A stretch of DNA of 64,000 nt from Ramichloridium luteum (lineage: Eukaryota > Ascomycota > Dothideomycetes > Mycosphaerellales > Dissoconiaceae), in the NCBI GenBank assembly GCA_002368545.1, contig MTSC01000035.1, positions 248,001 through 312,000 of the forward strand, in the 5' to 3' direction. Both the position numbers and the translations under genes were made by a program. This document shows positions 11,094 to 22,024 of this stretch, piece after piece; the stretch's first letter is position 1, and each line of letters begins with the position of its first letter. The notes below the pieces were generated by a model. It saw nothing but the letters and a program-made list of their open reading frames with translations, made no database searches and was not told the DNA's origin.

Positions 11094-14000
11094 ATGGCTC
11101 TTGATCCGACGGATGTTCGGCCCGACCCAACGTCCGACCTTCACTGGTCGGACTACCGGGGTGCTATTCACGAGATCTTTGCGGCCAACGCCCTCAAACA
11201 CCCTGACCGATCTTGCGTCGTCGAGACAGCTTCATCGACTTCACCCGAGCGAATATTCACCTACCGACACATCAATGAATCCTCAAACATACTCGCTCAC
11301 CACCTCGTCAGCAGTGGTGTGCAGCGGGGCGAGGTCGTCATGCTCTACTCTCACCGTGGTGTGGACCTCGTCGTCGCCGTAATGGGTGTCCTCAAGGCGG
11401 GTGCTACTTTCAGTGTGATCGATCCCGCATATCCGCCTGAGCGCCAGAATATCTATCTTGACGTTGCTCGACCTCGCGCATTGGTTGTCATCGAGAAGGC
11501 GACTATCGAGGCTGGCCCACTCCACGCCATTGTGCGGGACTTCATAAAGGAGAACCTTCAGATCCGGACGGAGATTCCTGCATTGAAGCTTCAGGACGAC
11601 GGCACAGTCCGTGGTGGCTCATTGGACGGTGGCGAAGATATTCTTGCCGCACAGGTGTCCAAGAGGGCCGACCTGCCCGGCGTCGTCGTTGGTCCGGACA
11701 GTACGCCGACGTTGTCATTCACTTCCGGCTCCGAAGGCCGCCCCAAAGGTGTTCGCGGTCGGCATTTCTCTCTGGCATATTACTTCCCATGGATGTCCGA
11801 GCGATTCAACCTCACTGAGAAGGAGCGCTTCAGCATGCTGAGTGGCATCGCCCACGACCCAATTCAGCGCGACATCTTCACACCTCTCTTTCTTGGTGCA
11901 AGCTTGATTGTGCCTCCTGCCGAAGACATTACCTTCGACCGCCTTGCCAACTGGGCCAGCACCAATAAGATCTCTGTCACTCACCTGACGCCCGCCATGG
12001 GTCAGATCTTGCTTGGTAGCCCAGAGCCGAAGATCCCCACTCTACACGCCGCGTTCTTCGTCGGTGACATCCTGCTGAAGCGTGACTGTCGCCGCCTCCA
12101 GCAACTCGCCCCGAACTGCCGCATCAAGAATATGTATGGCACGACCGAGACTCAGCGTGCTGTCAGCTTCTATGAGATCCCCGCGCTCGCCGAGGATCCG
12201 AACTACCTCGACACCATGGGCGATGTGATCCCAGCCGGCCGTGGTATGCTCAACGTGCAGCTTCTCGTTGTCGACCGCACCAAGAAGGAGCGACAATGCG
12301 AGGTCGGCGAGATTGGCGAGATTTACGTGCGCGCTGGTGGTCTGGCCGAATGCTACCTCGGTGACGAGGCCAAATCGGCGGAGAAGTTCGTGCCGAATTG
12401 GTTCGTGGATAACCAGCGGTGGATCGACGAGGACAAGCAACGCGTCGCGGCACTTTCGCAGCCCGAACCGTGGCGAGAAGCCTTTTTCGGCCCGCGCGAT
12501 CGCATGTACCGGTCCGGTGATCTCGGACGGTATATGCCCGACGGCAACGTCGAATGCGTGGGTCGCGCAGACGACCAGGTCAAAATTCGTGGCTTCCGAA
12601 TTGAGTTGGGCGAGATCGACACGCACTTGAGCAAGCACCCCCTTATCCGGGAGAACGTCACCCTCGTGAAGAAGGATCCCAGCGGAGAGAACATGCTCGT
12701 TTCGTACTATGTGCCGGATGTGGGCAAGTGGAAGTCGTGGTACGCGGAGCAGCAGCAGGCGAAGGGAGGACTTCCGGAGCGAGAGGAGGTGACCGACGCC
12801 GATGCCATTGGAGACCGTATGAGGAAGTTTGAGCTGCTCACTGCAGACGCTCGAGAGCATCTCAAGCAGAAGCTGCCGATTTACGCCGTGCCGACGCTTT
12901 TCGTGCCTATGCTACGGTTCCCGCTTACGCCAAACGGCAAAGTCGACAAGCGTGCGCTGCCGTTTCCAGAGGAGGCAGATCTCTTGGGTTCAGTTCCAAA
13001 GGCTACAGACCTCGCCTCGCGCACGCCGACAGAGGCGATGCTGGCAGAGATTTGGGCGACGCATCTCAAGGCCCGGAATCACACCTCGGAAACTCTGCCG
13101 CGTGATACCAGCTTCTACGACCTTGGTGGAGACAGTATCATGACGGTACAAATCGTGCCGAAGATCAATCGCCAGTGGCAAGGCGCGAATGTGCCGATGT
13201 CTGTCATGGCCGGACGGAATCCGACATTGAAGAACGTCGCAAGATATATCGACAACACGCTCAATCCTAGCAGTGAGGGACAGGCTGATGCAGAGCCCGA
13301 AGAAAAAGCGCAGGCATACGCGGATGATCTACCTACCCATGTGTCAGCACTGCCAGAAAAGATCTCTAGCGGCAAGATGCGAAGCATCGAGGCTGGCATT
13401 AACATCCTCCTGACTGGTGCAACGGGTTTCCTGGGCGCGTACATCCTCCACGACTGCTTCATGCGGAACCCACCAAACCACGTCTACGCGCACGTCCGTG
13501 CATTGTCGAAGCAGGCCGGTCTTGACCGCTTGCGACAGACTTGCACGGCCTACGGTCTCTGGCACGAGTGGTGGGCGAGCGAAGGTGTGATCGAAGTCGT
13601 CCTCGGCGACCTCGAAAAGCCGCGCCTCGGCCTCGACGACAAGGATTTCAAGACCATCGCTGAGGATGCCGACCTCATTATCCACAACGGTGCTCGCGTC
13701 CACTGGCTCATGCCGTACGAGAACCTCCGCGCAGCTAACGTCCTCAGCACGCTCGAGTGCATCCGAATCTGCGCCGAGGGACGCCCCAAGCGCCTCGCCT
13801 TCGTCAGCTCCACCAGCACTCTCGACGCAGACCACTACGTGCAGCAATCCGCCGCCGGCCAGCCTGTGCTCGAATCCGACGACCTCGCCGGCAGCCGTAC
13901 CGCGCTCGGAACCGGCTACGGACAATCCAAATGGGTTTCAGAGGCGCTGATCCGCGCCGCCAACGCCCGCGGTCTTAACGGTGTCATCGTCCGTCCTGGC

Positions 14001-14654
14001 TACGTCCTCGGCGACCCGACTTCAGGTGTCACCAACACCGACGACTTCCTTGTGCGCATGCTCAAGGGCTGCGTGCAGGTTGGTGCACGGCCAGATGTCA
14101 CCAACACCATCAACATGGTCCCCGTGACCCGCGTCGCGCGCGTCGTGACTTCAGCCGCGTTCTTCGGTGAGCCAAATACCGTTGTGCATGTGGATGCCCG
14201 ACCGAAACGCCTCTCGTTCAACGAGTTCCTCGTGACGCTTGAGAGCTTCGGTTACGCCGTTCCGCAGGAGTCTTACGATTCGTGGAAGAAGCGTGTCGAG
14301 GCGTTCGTCGAGGCCGGACCAGCAGCCGGCAAGGAGGAGCTCGCGCTACTCGGACTTTACCACATGGTCACGACCGACCTCCCGGAAGCGACGAAGGCGC
14401 CAGATCTCGATGATAGGAATGCACAGGCTGCTTTGACTGCGGATGCGTGGAATGCAAAGGACGGTCAGAGCACCCCAGGAGCGGTTGACGAAAAGGCGAT
14501 CGCAGCATATGTCGCGTTCTTGGTCGCGAGAGGGTTCATGCCGCCACCACCGGAGGCAACAGTCGCAAAAGTGGTGTTGCCAGCGGCCAACTTGGGTAAG
14601 GAACAGGTAGAGGCTTTGAACCGGGTGGGTGGTAGAGGTGGTGCGGCGGCATAA
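11094..14654 (+). CDS. LYS2: L-2-aminoadipate reductase large subunit (alpha-aminoadipate reductase)
   Basis: A single intronless 1186-residue frame with the full LYS2 architecture. It reduces alpha-aminoadipate to its semialdehyde in the fungal lysine pathway, using ATP, NADPH and a phosphopantetheine arm. The adenylation domain shows LSFTSGSEGRPKG (from residue ~207), MYGTTETQRAV, and YRSGDLGRYMPDG with VKIRGFRIELGEID. The carrier site is YDLGGDSIMTVQ with the modifiable Ser at about residue 681. The reductase domain opens with LLTGATGFLGAYIL (~773) and has the YGQSKW catalytic Tyr/Lys further on. All core motifs are intact, so it should be active. The PPTase that loads it is not in the window. 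The length is slightly below that of the yeast protein. Confidence 0.97.
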   Translation: MALDPTDVRPDPTSDLHWSDYRGAIHEIFAANALKHPDRSCVVETASSTSPERIFTYRHINESSNILAHHLVSSGVQRGEVVMLYSHRGVDLVVAVMGVLKAGATFSVIDPAYPPERQNIYLDVARPRALVVIEKATIEAGPLHAIVRDFIKENLQIRTEIPALKLQDDGTVRGGSLDGGEDILAAQVSKRADLPGVVVGPDSTPTLSFTSGSEGRPKGVRGRHFSLAYYFPWMSERFNLTEKERFSMLSGIAHDPIQRDIFTPLFLGASLIVPPAEDITFDRLANWASTNKISVTHLTPAMGQILLGSPEPKIPTLHAAFFVGDILLKRDCRRLQQLAPNCRIKNMYGTTETQRAVSFYEIPALAEDPNYLDTMGDVIPAGRGMLNVQLLVVDRTKKERQCEVGEIGEIYVRAGGLAECYLGDEAKSAEKFVPNWFVDNQRWIDEDKQRVAALSQPEPWREAFFGPRDRMYRSGDLGRYMPDGNVECVGRADDQVKIRGFRIELGEIDTHLSKHPLIRENVTLVKKDPSGENMLVSYYVPDVGKWKSWYAEQQQAKGGLPEREEVTDADAIGDRMRKFELLTADAREHLKQKLPIYAVPTLFVPMLRFPLTPNGKVDKRALPFPEEADLLGSVPKATDLASRTPTEAMLAEIWATHLKARNHTSETLPRDTSFYDLGGDSIMTVQIVPKINRQWQGANVPMSVMAGRNPTLKNVARYIDNTLNPSSEGQADAEPEEKAQAYADDLPTHVSALPEKISSGKMRSIEAGINILLTGATGFLGAYILHDCFMRNPPNHVYAHVRALSKQAGLDRLRQTCTAYGLWHEWWASEGVIEVVLGDLEKPRLGLDDKDFKTIAEDADLIIHNGARVHWLMPYENLRAANVLSTLECIRICAEGRPKRLAFVSSTSTLDADHYVQQSAAGQPVLESDDLAGSRTALGTGYGQSKWVSEALIRAANARGLNGVIVRPGYVLGDPTSGVTNTDDFLVRMLKGCVQVGARPDVTNTINMVPVTRVARVVTSAAFFGEPNTVVHVDARPKRLSFNEFLVTLESFGYAVPQESYDSWKKRVEAFVEAGPAAGKEELALLGLYHMVTTDLPEATKAPDLDDRNAQAALTADAWNAKDGQSTPGAVDEKAIAAYVAFLVARGFMPPPPEATVAKVVLPAANLGKEQVEALNRVGGRGGAAA

Positions 14655-14870
14655 GCGGTCGCAGTTGAGTAAATAACAATTACTGGCATGGAAACACAAG
14701 AAATAGAAGAAAACGTTTATGATCATAGCATGGTCCTTTTGGAGAATCTCGACCCTGAGGCGACATCCCGTCGTAAAATAAACATTCCCAATTACCACCC
14801 ATTGGCACCTGTACAAAGAGAGTCATGACATCCATCAACCCACAGACCATTTGACCAACTGTCGGTCAAT

Positions 14871-17800
14871 TTAGCCAACATTCTTTCTGGCATACCCAAA
14901 CAAGGAGTCCATGCTGACCCATCCCCATCCAGACCGGTCCAGATATTGCTGAACGACATCTGCACAAACACCAAACCGCTCGCGATTCATGCCCGCCAGG
15001 ATCTTCGTCTTCTCAAGCGCCTCGGCGCCATTCTCGACCTTAACACCACCGGCGTTAGCACCACCACTCCGCAGCTTTTCGAGGCTCTTGTCAACGCTGA
15101 ACAAGCTTTGCAGGAACAAAAGTTGGTTGTAGAGTGCTTTCTCGCCGTACTCGAACGACATGCGGCCAGAGCAGCCGTGCGCAAGACCCTTGGGACCTAA
15201 GCAGCGGTGGCCGTAGACGCTCATTTGTCTTGTCCGCATCCCGCATGCGGGATCGTCGCAGACGAGCCATGCAGAGTAGTATCGTGCAGTGTGTCGGCGA
15301 ATCTGGCCCTCGAGCTGAGCAGAGGCAGTCAACGTCGTCATGGTCCGTCCACACTCTGAGCGAGGGCAGGTCAGACCATTGTTGGTGAGTTGTGCGAGAG
15401 GCGTCAAAAGCTCCTCATCGGCCGGAGCACGGTAGTTCAGTCCACGATACTCGAAATGATGCTTACAACCCAAGCATAGCAGACCCAGAGCCTCGCAGTC
15501 CTTAAACCGGATGTGGTCTGGGATCTGGCTTTCGAGAGTTGTAATCTCGTTGCTCTGTTCGGTAGCCTTGCTTGCACTGCTGACACGGTACTTGCTGGTG
15601 TCCAGTCCTAAGCACTCAGCTAGCAGAGTGACATTAGTGCCACTGATCGGAGCACAGAGACGCTCGACCGGAGGCAGAATCTGCTTGTGCAAGTAGTAGT
15701 CCACGTCGGGAACGAGGCCGCTGTCTTTCGCAATGACCTCGTCCAGCTCGTGTGCGTTCTTGGCGGCGTTCTCGGCTGATCCAGAGCTGTTGCCGCAGAT
15801 GATGAATGCCATGACATCTTTTGCTTTGACCGGCTTGCCCTTAGCAATCCGCTTCAACGCAACCTGGACTGACGGCATCGAGTTGGCGTTCGGGTACTCC
15901 TTGGGGTGCTTTCCAAGCTGGGTGTAGATGGTGTACTTGAAAGCCGGAACCTCATTGTTACGCATCTTCTCGCCAAGTGCACGGAGATGATCGTGGATCT
16001 GTGAAACGACCTTCTCTGGCTCGTCGCCAGAAAGAAGGAACTTGAGCAGTTCACTGTATTCCGTTAGCGTCATCTCAAACTCCATTCGAACGGTTTCACG
16101 TACCTCGAAGTATCCTTCGAAAGCTGACAGTACTCTCTTCGTCGCATGTCTAGACCCTTGACGTCGAGCTTCTCGTGCCACACACCATCTCCTTCAACCA
16201 TCTGGATCGCCGCGTACTTCTTCTTCGCGTGAAGCAGTAGTCTTCGGAAGATGTGGTCGATTTCGATCTCAAGCAGCTCGTACTGCTCGTTGACCGACTT
16301 TTGGAACTCACGGCCCATCTTGAGCGCCTCGAGAATGTTGTCGACATTGGTGTTGACCATGACCGAGTCAGTGTCACCATAGATGACACGCAGAGCGTGC
16401 GCCGATTCGGCGAGATCCTTGGTCGACTGCAGAATCTCGCGACCCTTGGATGTGGTAAGGGCGGCAAGTGGACGGGCATAGAAACGAGACTTGGTGTAAC
16501 CAAGACAACCGTACATGGAGTTGGCAGTCAGCTTGAGAGCCTGCTGCTTGACGTCCCATGTCGCGCGTTGATCTTCCGTGGCGCTCTTGTCTTTCATGAG
16601 CTTTTTGACTTCGCGACGACGGCTGACGAGGGTTCGAATGAGACGGGGGAGGATACCCTTGTTGGCAGTGTCTTCGGGCACCTCGGGCACCTTCTCGTCT
16701 TCCTCGGAGATGTTGCTGCGATCAACGGTCGTGAAGCAGATGTTGAATTCCTGGATGATGCTGGGGTACAGCGAGTTGAAGTCCATGACCAGGATGAACT
16801 TGTCATAAAGACCCTTTTCGGGCTCGAAAACGAGACCACCCTTGTACTTGTCCTTCTTCTTGGTATCCGCACCCTCCTCGCCATCTCCTTGCTCGTCGTC
16901 GAGCTTCTTATTGGAGGCACCCTTGCCGAAGATCTTGTCAGGGTTGATGTACTTGTTGCGGTGGAACTCGTGCAGCAGAATGTACTCGTTCCGCTCTGCA
17001 CGAGTACCACTGAGAGTGCGAGCCCATGAGTTACCAGCCAAGTTGGTCAGAACCTTCGTGAGTGGCAGCAGCTGCCGCTTGAGCGCAATGGCTGCGATGT
17101 AGTACGTATCAACTTCGCACAGCTTGACGAAGGTCATCAGCCCGTCGCGTGTTGTTGCCATGGCTAGCGCCTTCTCGTTATCTATATCCTTGCGGGCATG
17201 ACCTTCCGAAAGGTAGAGCTTGACCATTTCGTCCAGGCTCCAAGATTGACAGCCCGTCATCATGCTCTTACCCATGTCGTTGGCAAGATCACAGAGTAAT
17301 CGACCAGCTGCAAGCTGGCGCTCAACGAAGAAGCTGCTGCTACCTTTGCCAACGTTCTTGGGCCAGTCAGCACGCTTTAAACGGCCAATACGGTGCCAGC
17401 CGGGCGTCTTGCGATCACGCATGCGGCTGAGCAGGACGTTGAAATCAACATCGTCTAGCTTGTGGCCGATGATCGCATCGGGGTCGAACTTCTGAATCAT
17501 GGCGAGCAACATGCTGAGCAGAGCGGCTTCGGTCTTCTCCATACGGATCTGGCCGACGTGCTTCTCGGCAAGAAGCTTGAAGCCGGTAGGGTAGTCGCCA
17601 TGAGGACGCATGATGGTGTAAAGGCGGTTAGGCATCTTTTCCGGTGGCGTAGTGTCAGTAAGGGAGACATTCTCATAGACACGGAGCGAAGCGACGAGAA
17701 TCTCGTTCTTGTTCTCGGCCTGGTTGAAAGTCGTCCTCAGTGCCAGGGACATGATGTTCAAAGGAGGTGCTTCCAGGTTATCCGAGTCACCGAGCGTGGT

Positions 17801-19412
17801 GATGCCGTTCGGCTTGTCGACAGCCAGCTCCAGCTTGCACCATGAAGCATTGTTGACGGCGTTGAAGTTGGCACCTTCGATCTTCAGCCAGCACGGTCCC
17901 ATGATGTTCTTCCACAGGACAAACTGCTCAAACAAGGCTGTGTTCGTGCCGAAAACGTGTGAGAATGTCTCACCGCGAACGTCCATTGGAATGATTGGCT
18001 TGTTGTATGGATATAGCAGCTTCAGATACTCCGCCTCTTTCGGGATACCGGGGAGCTCGAATGCGTACTTGCGCGTACACGGCTTTGTCTTATGCATGGT
18101 GACCTTGAAGCGATCCATCAGGCTGTTGACTTCCTGGTAAACGTCGCCCATCTCCACCTCTTCATCGGTGTCTCGTCCATTACGCTGACGGTATTCGCGA
18201 GGCAAGAAGTACAGCTTTCGGAGAATGTTGTTGACTTTGACAAAGCAAGACACGAAGCTGCCGTCCTGGCGATTCTTGACCTTGCCGAACAGGCACAGGT
18301 CACCATTGACCTCGGTGTAGTCGGTCCAGAAGAATCGCAATGAGCCATCCTCCTCACAAGCATCGCTAGGTGAGAGCTTTCCAGCGAATGACGCCTCTTT
18401 GGGAGGGCTGCTGAGGATATTTAGCTTCTCTGTGACGCTGTTGATGGCGGTCATGTCAACGCCTTCGCTTGCCGCACCGGTTGGTGATGAGCTCGCGGGG
18501 GTTGGATAAGCGAGCTTCGACAACTTCGGAACTGGGCGGCTGCCTTTGATGTTGACATTCGCTGTCCGGATGTTTGAGTGTCCGGTGACTTCGGCAATCT
18601 CCATCAAATCGTCTTCTTCAACGTTTTCAGTCTTGACTATGGCCTGTTCCCGGCGCTCGACGACTTTAGCGGCGGGTGATGAGGGGAGAGGGTCGCTCAT
18701 GGGCACATCATCATCGTGCGGAACGGGAAGGTATGCATCGTCCTCGTCTTCCTGTGGCGCCTTTCGAAGCGGTGGTGTGGCAAGTGTAGCATTGGTGGGT
18801 CGAGCTGATCGACGAGATGCAGCCTCAAGATCCATGAGCGGGGGAGACAAGACTCGTGTCTTGCGGCGGTCATTGCTCTTGACCTGCTTGCCGTAGGAGG
18901 GTGCACGGCTTTGGATATTAGAGTCGACCTCGCCAAGGAGGCCAGCCATGAACGCATCGTCTTCGGCTGTCCGTACTGGCTTCGCTCGTGGCGCTGCAGC
19001 AGCCTGCTTCTGGTTGAAGTACTTGCTGATACCATTGTCCAGCTTCTCCTGCCTCTCGGCATCTTCTTCTCGCTTTCGCTTCCCTGGTCTGATATTAGCG
19101 CCTATCAACATCTACAGCTGTGATCCACAAACCGGATTTACTGTTCCTCGGCAGCTCTCCTTCGCTGTCGCTGCCGTACGACTGGTGCTCATCTTGCCAA
19201 TCCTCACGTCCATCATCGACGTAGCCTTCGCCATTGTCGTCCACGACGAAGTCATCCTGTTCTAGCCGGCTTCGTACAACTTTCTTGTAGCCTTCATCAT
19301 CGACGGTCTCGTAAATCGATTCGGCTTCCTCAACCTCATACGTGTCGAATCGAGTCTTGCCCTTGGCACGGAGAGCGCGCAGCTGCGCGAGCTGCTCGGC
19401 CTTGGTGGGCAT
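14871..19412 (-). CDS. POL1: DNA polymerase alpha catalytic subunit
   Basis: Three exons fit exactly in phase: 19412-19142, 19101-16104 and 16053-14871, giving 1483 residues. The N-terminus (QLAQLRALRAKGKTRFDTYE) is typical of the Pol1 p180 N-terminal domain. Family-B polymerase motifs are present: DFNSLYPSII at about residue 863, KLTANSMYGCLGY, and the catalytic YGDTDS at about 998. The C-terminal Cys-rich region has the two zinc modules (CLGCKHHF...CPRSECG, and CDDPACGMRT...CLGPKGLAHGC) that bind the B subunit. Pol alpha-primase starts every Okazaki fragment. The second intron (GTACGT...TACAG) falls just after the REYCQLSKD segment. The gene is divergent from RPL13, with MCB-like sites upstream. 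Confidence 0.96.
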
Positions 19413-19574
19413 CTTTCGTGAAATATTTACTTTCCAATGTTGATGGTGTTCATGAATCCTGCATGGCGTTTCGACGGTTGTTGTTGCCGATTGGTGTTGT
19501 ATTGTCGACCTTCTGCATGGAAAGTGTGTTAATGAAGCACAGTGGGGACACGGAGAATGGGAAGCGGGATGGAG

Positions 19575-19649
19575 ACGCGACGCGAGCGCGCGCACGCGTC
19601 TAAAGCTGAGTTTCCATATGTGGCTAGGCCCTCGCGCGCAGAGTCGCGA
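19575..19649. promoter_or_regulatory. Cluster of MCB-like (WCGCGW) sites upstream of POL1
   Basis: Upstream of the POL1 start (19412) I find ACGCGA at 19575-19580 and 19580-19585, ACGCGT at 19594-19599 and TCGCGA at 19644-19649. ACGCGT is the MluI cell-cycle box bound by the MBF complex, which drives S-phase genes including POL1 in yeasts (established). Its role here is inference. The same interval is also upstream of the divergent RPL13 gene. Confidence 0.55.
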
Positions 19650-19824
19650 ATTTCGAACGACACAATCGAGTCACGTGGAACCGCTGTGCCAAGATTTTCT
19701 GCTGACAAAGGCATCACCCACGATGCCGAGAATTTTGCCCATTGCTAAACATTGTGGGATTTGGTGACGCTTCAGTTTCGAGATCTCGTCGACAATCATC
19801 GTTGTGTGATCCAATACCGCCAAA

Positions 19825-20682
19825 ATGACGATCAAGCACAATCAGCAGATCCAGCACAACCGTATGTTCAATATTCTTTCGAAAACACTTCGTGGCGACA
19901 TCAACTGACCTCGTCGCAGACTTCCGCAAGGACTGGCAACGCCGTGTCCGCGTGCACTTCGACCAGGTAATTCCCCTCTCACACCCGCCGTGCTGAGAGC
20001 AGAGGCGCCGGTCGTGCAAACAATGTCCCTGACACCAATTCAATAGGCCGGCAAGAAGTCCAGCCGACGAAGTGCCCGCGCCGAGAAGGCTGCGAAGGTC
20101 GCTCCCCGCCCCGTCGACCGCCTGCGACCGGTTGTGCGATGCCCGACCGTCAAATACAACCGCCGCGTCCGCGCTGGCCGCGGTTTCACCCTCGCTGAGC
20201 TGAAGGTACGGTATATCGCAGAAGGGACCTTGGAGGATATGATCTGATGGAATGCTTTACAGGAGGCTGGTATCCCGCGCAAGCTTGCGCCCACCGTCGG
20301 CATCGCCGTCGATCCCCGCCGCCAGAACATCTCTGAGGAGTCCCTCAAGGCCAACGTTGCCCGCCTGAAGGCCTACAAGGAGCGTCTCGTTATCTTCCCG
20401 CGCAACAGCAAGCAGCCCAAGGCTGGCGATGCGCCCAAGGACGAGGTCGATGCCGCCAAGCAGATCGGCGACCACCCGCACGACGGCAAGATCAAGCACA
20501 GCAAGTCTGCCTTCCCCATCTCCAACACCCACAAGTTCGAGGAGGGCAAGGTCTCGGACTACAAGCCGACCGAGAACGCCTACCGGACGCTGCGCGAGGC
20601 TCGCTCGGAGCAACGCTACAAGGGTGCCCGCGAGAAGCGCCAAAAGGACAAGGACGAGGAGGCCGCCAACGCCAAGAAATAG
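19825..20682 (+). CDS. RPL13: 60S ribosomal protein L13 (eL13)
   Basis: Four exons in phase: 19825-19861, 19920-19966, 20047-20205 and 20263-20682, for 220 residues. The start MTIKHNQQIQHNHFRKDWQ is characteristic of eL13, as is VRCPTVKYNRRVRAGRGFTL, followed by EAGIPRKLAPTVGIAVDPRR. It is a structural protein of the large ribosomal subunit. The early introns near the start codon are typical of fungal ribosomal protein genes. The C-terminal Lys-rich tail (KDKDEEAANAKK) is normal. Divergent from POL1 with ~410 bp between start codons. Confidence 0.96.
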
Positions 20683-20768
20683 GTGTTTGTGTTTGGTTTT
20701 TCGGTTGTGTGAAACGAAATGGGTTGCAATCATGGCGTTGGGCTGTGCATCACCGCATAGGATGCGTC

Positions 20769-20844
20769 GCCAGCATAGCGGGCGTAAGGCGGTTTTCACT
20801 CGACGTGCGACACTTTATGTATATGTCGAACGATTCTGTGCTTC
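20769..20844 (+). repeat. Diverged direct repeat, copy 1
   Basis: A 76-bp segment with a colinear, gap-free partner at 21386-21461. The first 20 bases are identical (gccagcatagcgggcgtaag), and by eye 59 of 76 positions match. It begins about 90 bp after the RPL13 stop, so it probably overlaps that gene's 3' untranslated region. Confidence 0.7.
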
Positions 20845-20966
20845 CAAAACGTTTCTAACGACCACTTTATCTGCTTTTCCTGCTTCAGAGTATTGCTGAA
20901 CATATGATTCGTGCAAAATCCGGCGATTTGCGAGCGCATACGCATGTGTGCAGAGCGAAATCATGC

Positions 20967-20982
20967 TTAGGGTTAGGGTTTG
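20967..20982 (+). repeat. Short interstitial telomere-like repeat
   Basis: Two and a half TTAGGG units (ttagggttagggtttg), the fungal telomere unit and also the core recognised by Tbf1-type proteins. Located between RPL13 and the NLR gene. Chance occurrence cannot be excluded for so short a tract. Confidence 0.6.
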
Positions 20983-21385
20983 TGTATAATTCTTGAAACG
21001 TAGACGATGTTGCGAATTCTCTGATGTTCACCAACTAGTATTGATTCACTTACTTCAATGTGTCATAACTTATATCGGCCTGTGGTGTGATTCAAACTCT
21101 GTTGTTTGTATAAGGATCTCGAATCGAGATTTTGTATCGAATGATGTGGTTCAACGACGGCGGTCCGTTAGGTGCTTGTCATATGGCTCGAATGCTGCTG
21201 TGTGGAGACCGGGTGTTCTCCTGATCGTCATCACTCCCATTCATCCTTTATGAGATATTATCTCATTGCTGCTCATCTTCTTCGAAAGTACAAGTGCATT
21301 CCAGTGCAGCGGCCACACCCACGATGATATATTGCATTTCTGCAGCGCTTTGACAGCATGCCGAAGCGCGGTGTCACGATGCATT

Positions 21386-21461
21386 GCCAGCATAGCGGGC
21401 GTAAGGGTGTTTATCCTCGGCGGGCGACGTATCATGTAAATATCCAACGCTTACGTGCTTC
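21386..21461 (+). repeat. Diverged direct repeat, copy 2
   Basis: Partner of 20769-20844, same length with no gaps, same orientation, 617 bp apart. Differences are both transitions and transversions, so a purely RIP-type decay does not explain them. Confidence 0.7.
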
Positions 21462-22024
21462 AACCTCACATTCGTCTTTGAACATCCGTTGTTATCGAAA
21501 ATGTTGCCACGAAGAACGAGTGGTGGGTTATATAAGGGTTTACCTTAGCGCTGGTCTCATCGGACCTATCTCAGTGAGACCTTTGGTGACCACGATCTTG
21601 CTTCGAAAACCGGCATGTGTGGTCGTCTTGGGTAACACCGCTTTCGAGTTCGCCATCTTATCCGCCTCACAGGAGTTTCGTGATGAGTTCGCTACCGGTA
21701 ACCTTATTCACATAGAACAAACAACGAACGTGGACGTTCCGGTTGCATCATGCGAACATCTACAGTTGCAACAGCTTCTGACGACAATATGCAGAAGTCA
21801 ATCATGCCTCGTCAACATATTCCGGGAGTGCCAGGCTGAAGCATCGAGCGGCCTTTCCCCGTGTATTCCGCAAGGCATATGCATCTGCAGCCCCCACCAG
21901 CTGCTCAGCCTCGTCTGTTCCTTCGCGTCAGCTCCGAGCTCGGGTTTGGCTCACCACCGACAGCGACGCATATTTTATGAACCGAGGGATATCATGAAGC
22001 GCGGTTGCCGAGCTGACACAAGTC

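Larger units (their letters stand above)
20683..22024. other. Repeat-bearing intergenic region between RPL13 and an NLR gene
   Basis: No gene supported. It holds two copies of a diverged repeat and a short telomere-like sequence (listed separately). A reverse or forward coding role for the repeats is not credible, because both copies are short and flanked by stops. Confidence 0.45.

Noticed and set aside
12042..12860. Long open frames antisense to LYS2
   Set aside because: Shadows of biased codon use in the certain LYS2 gene.
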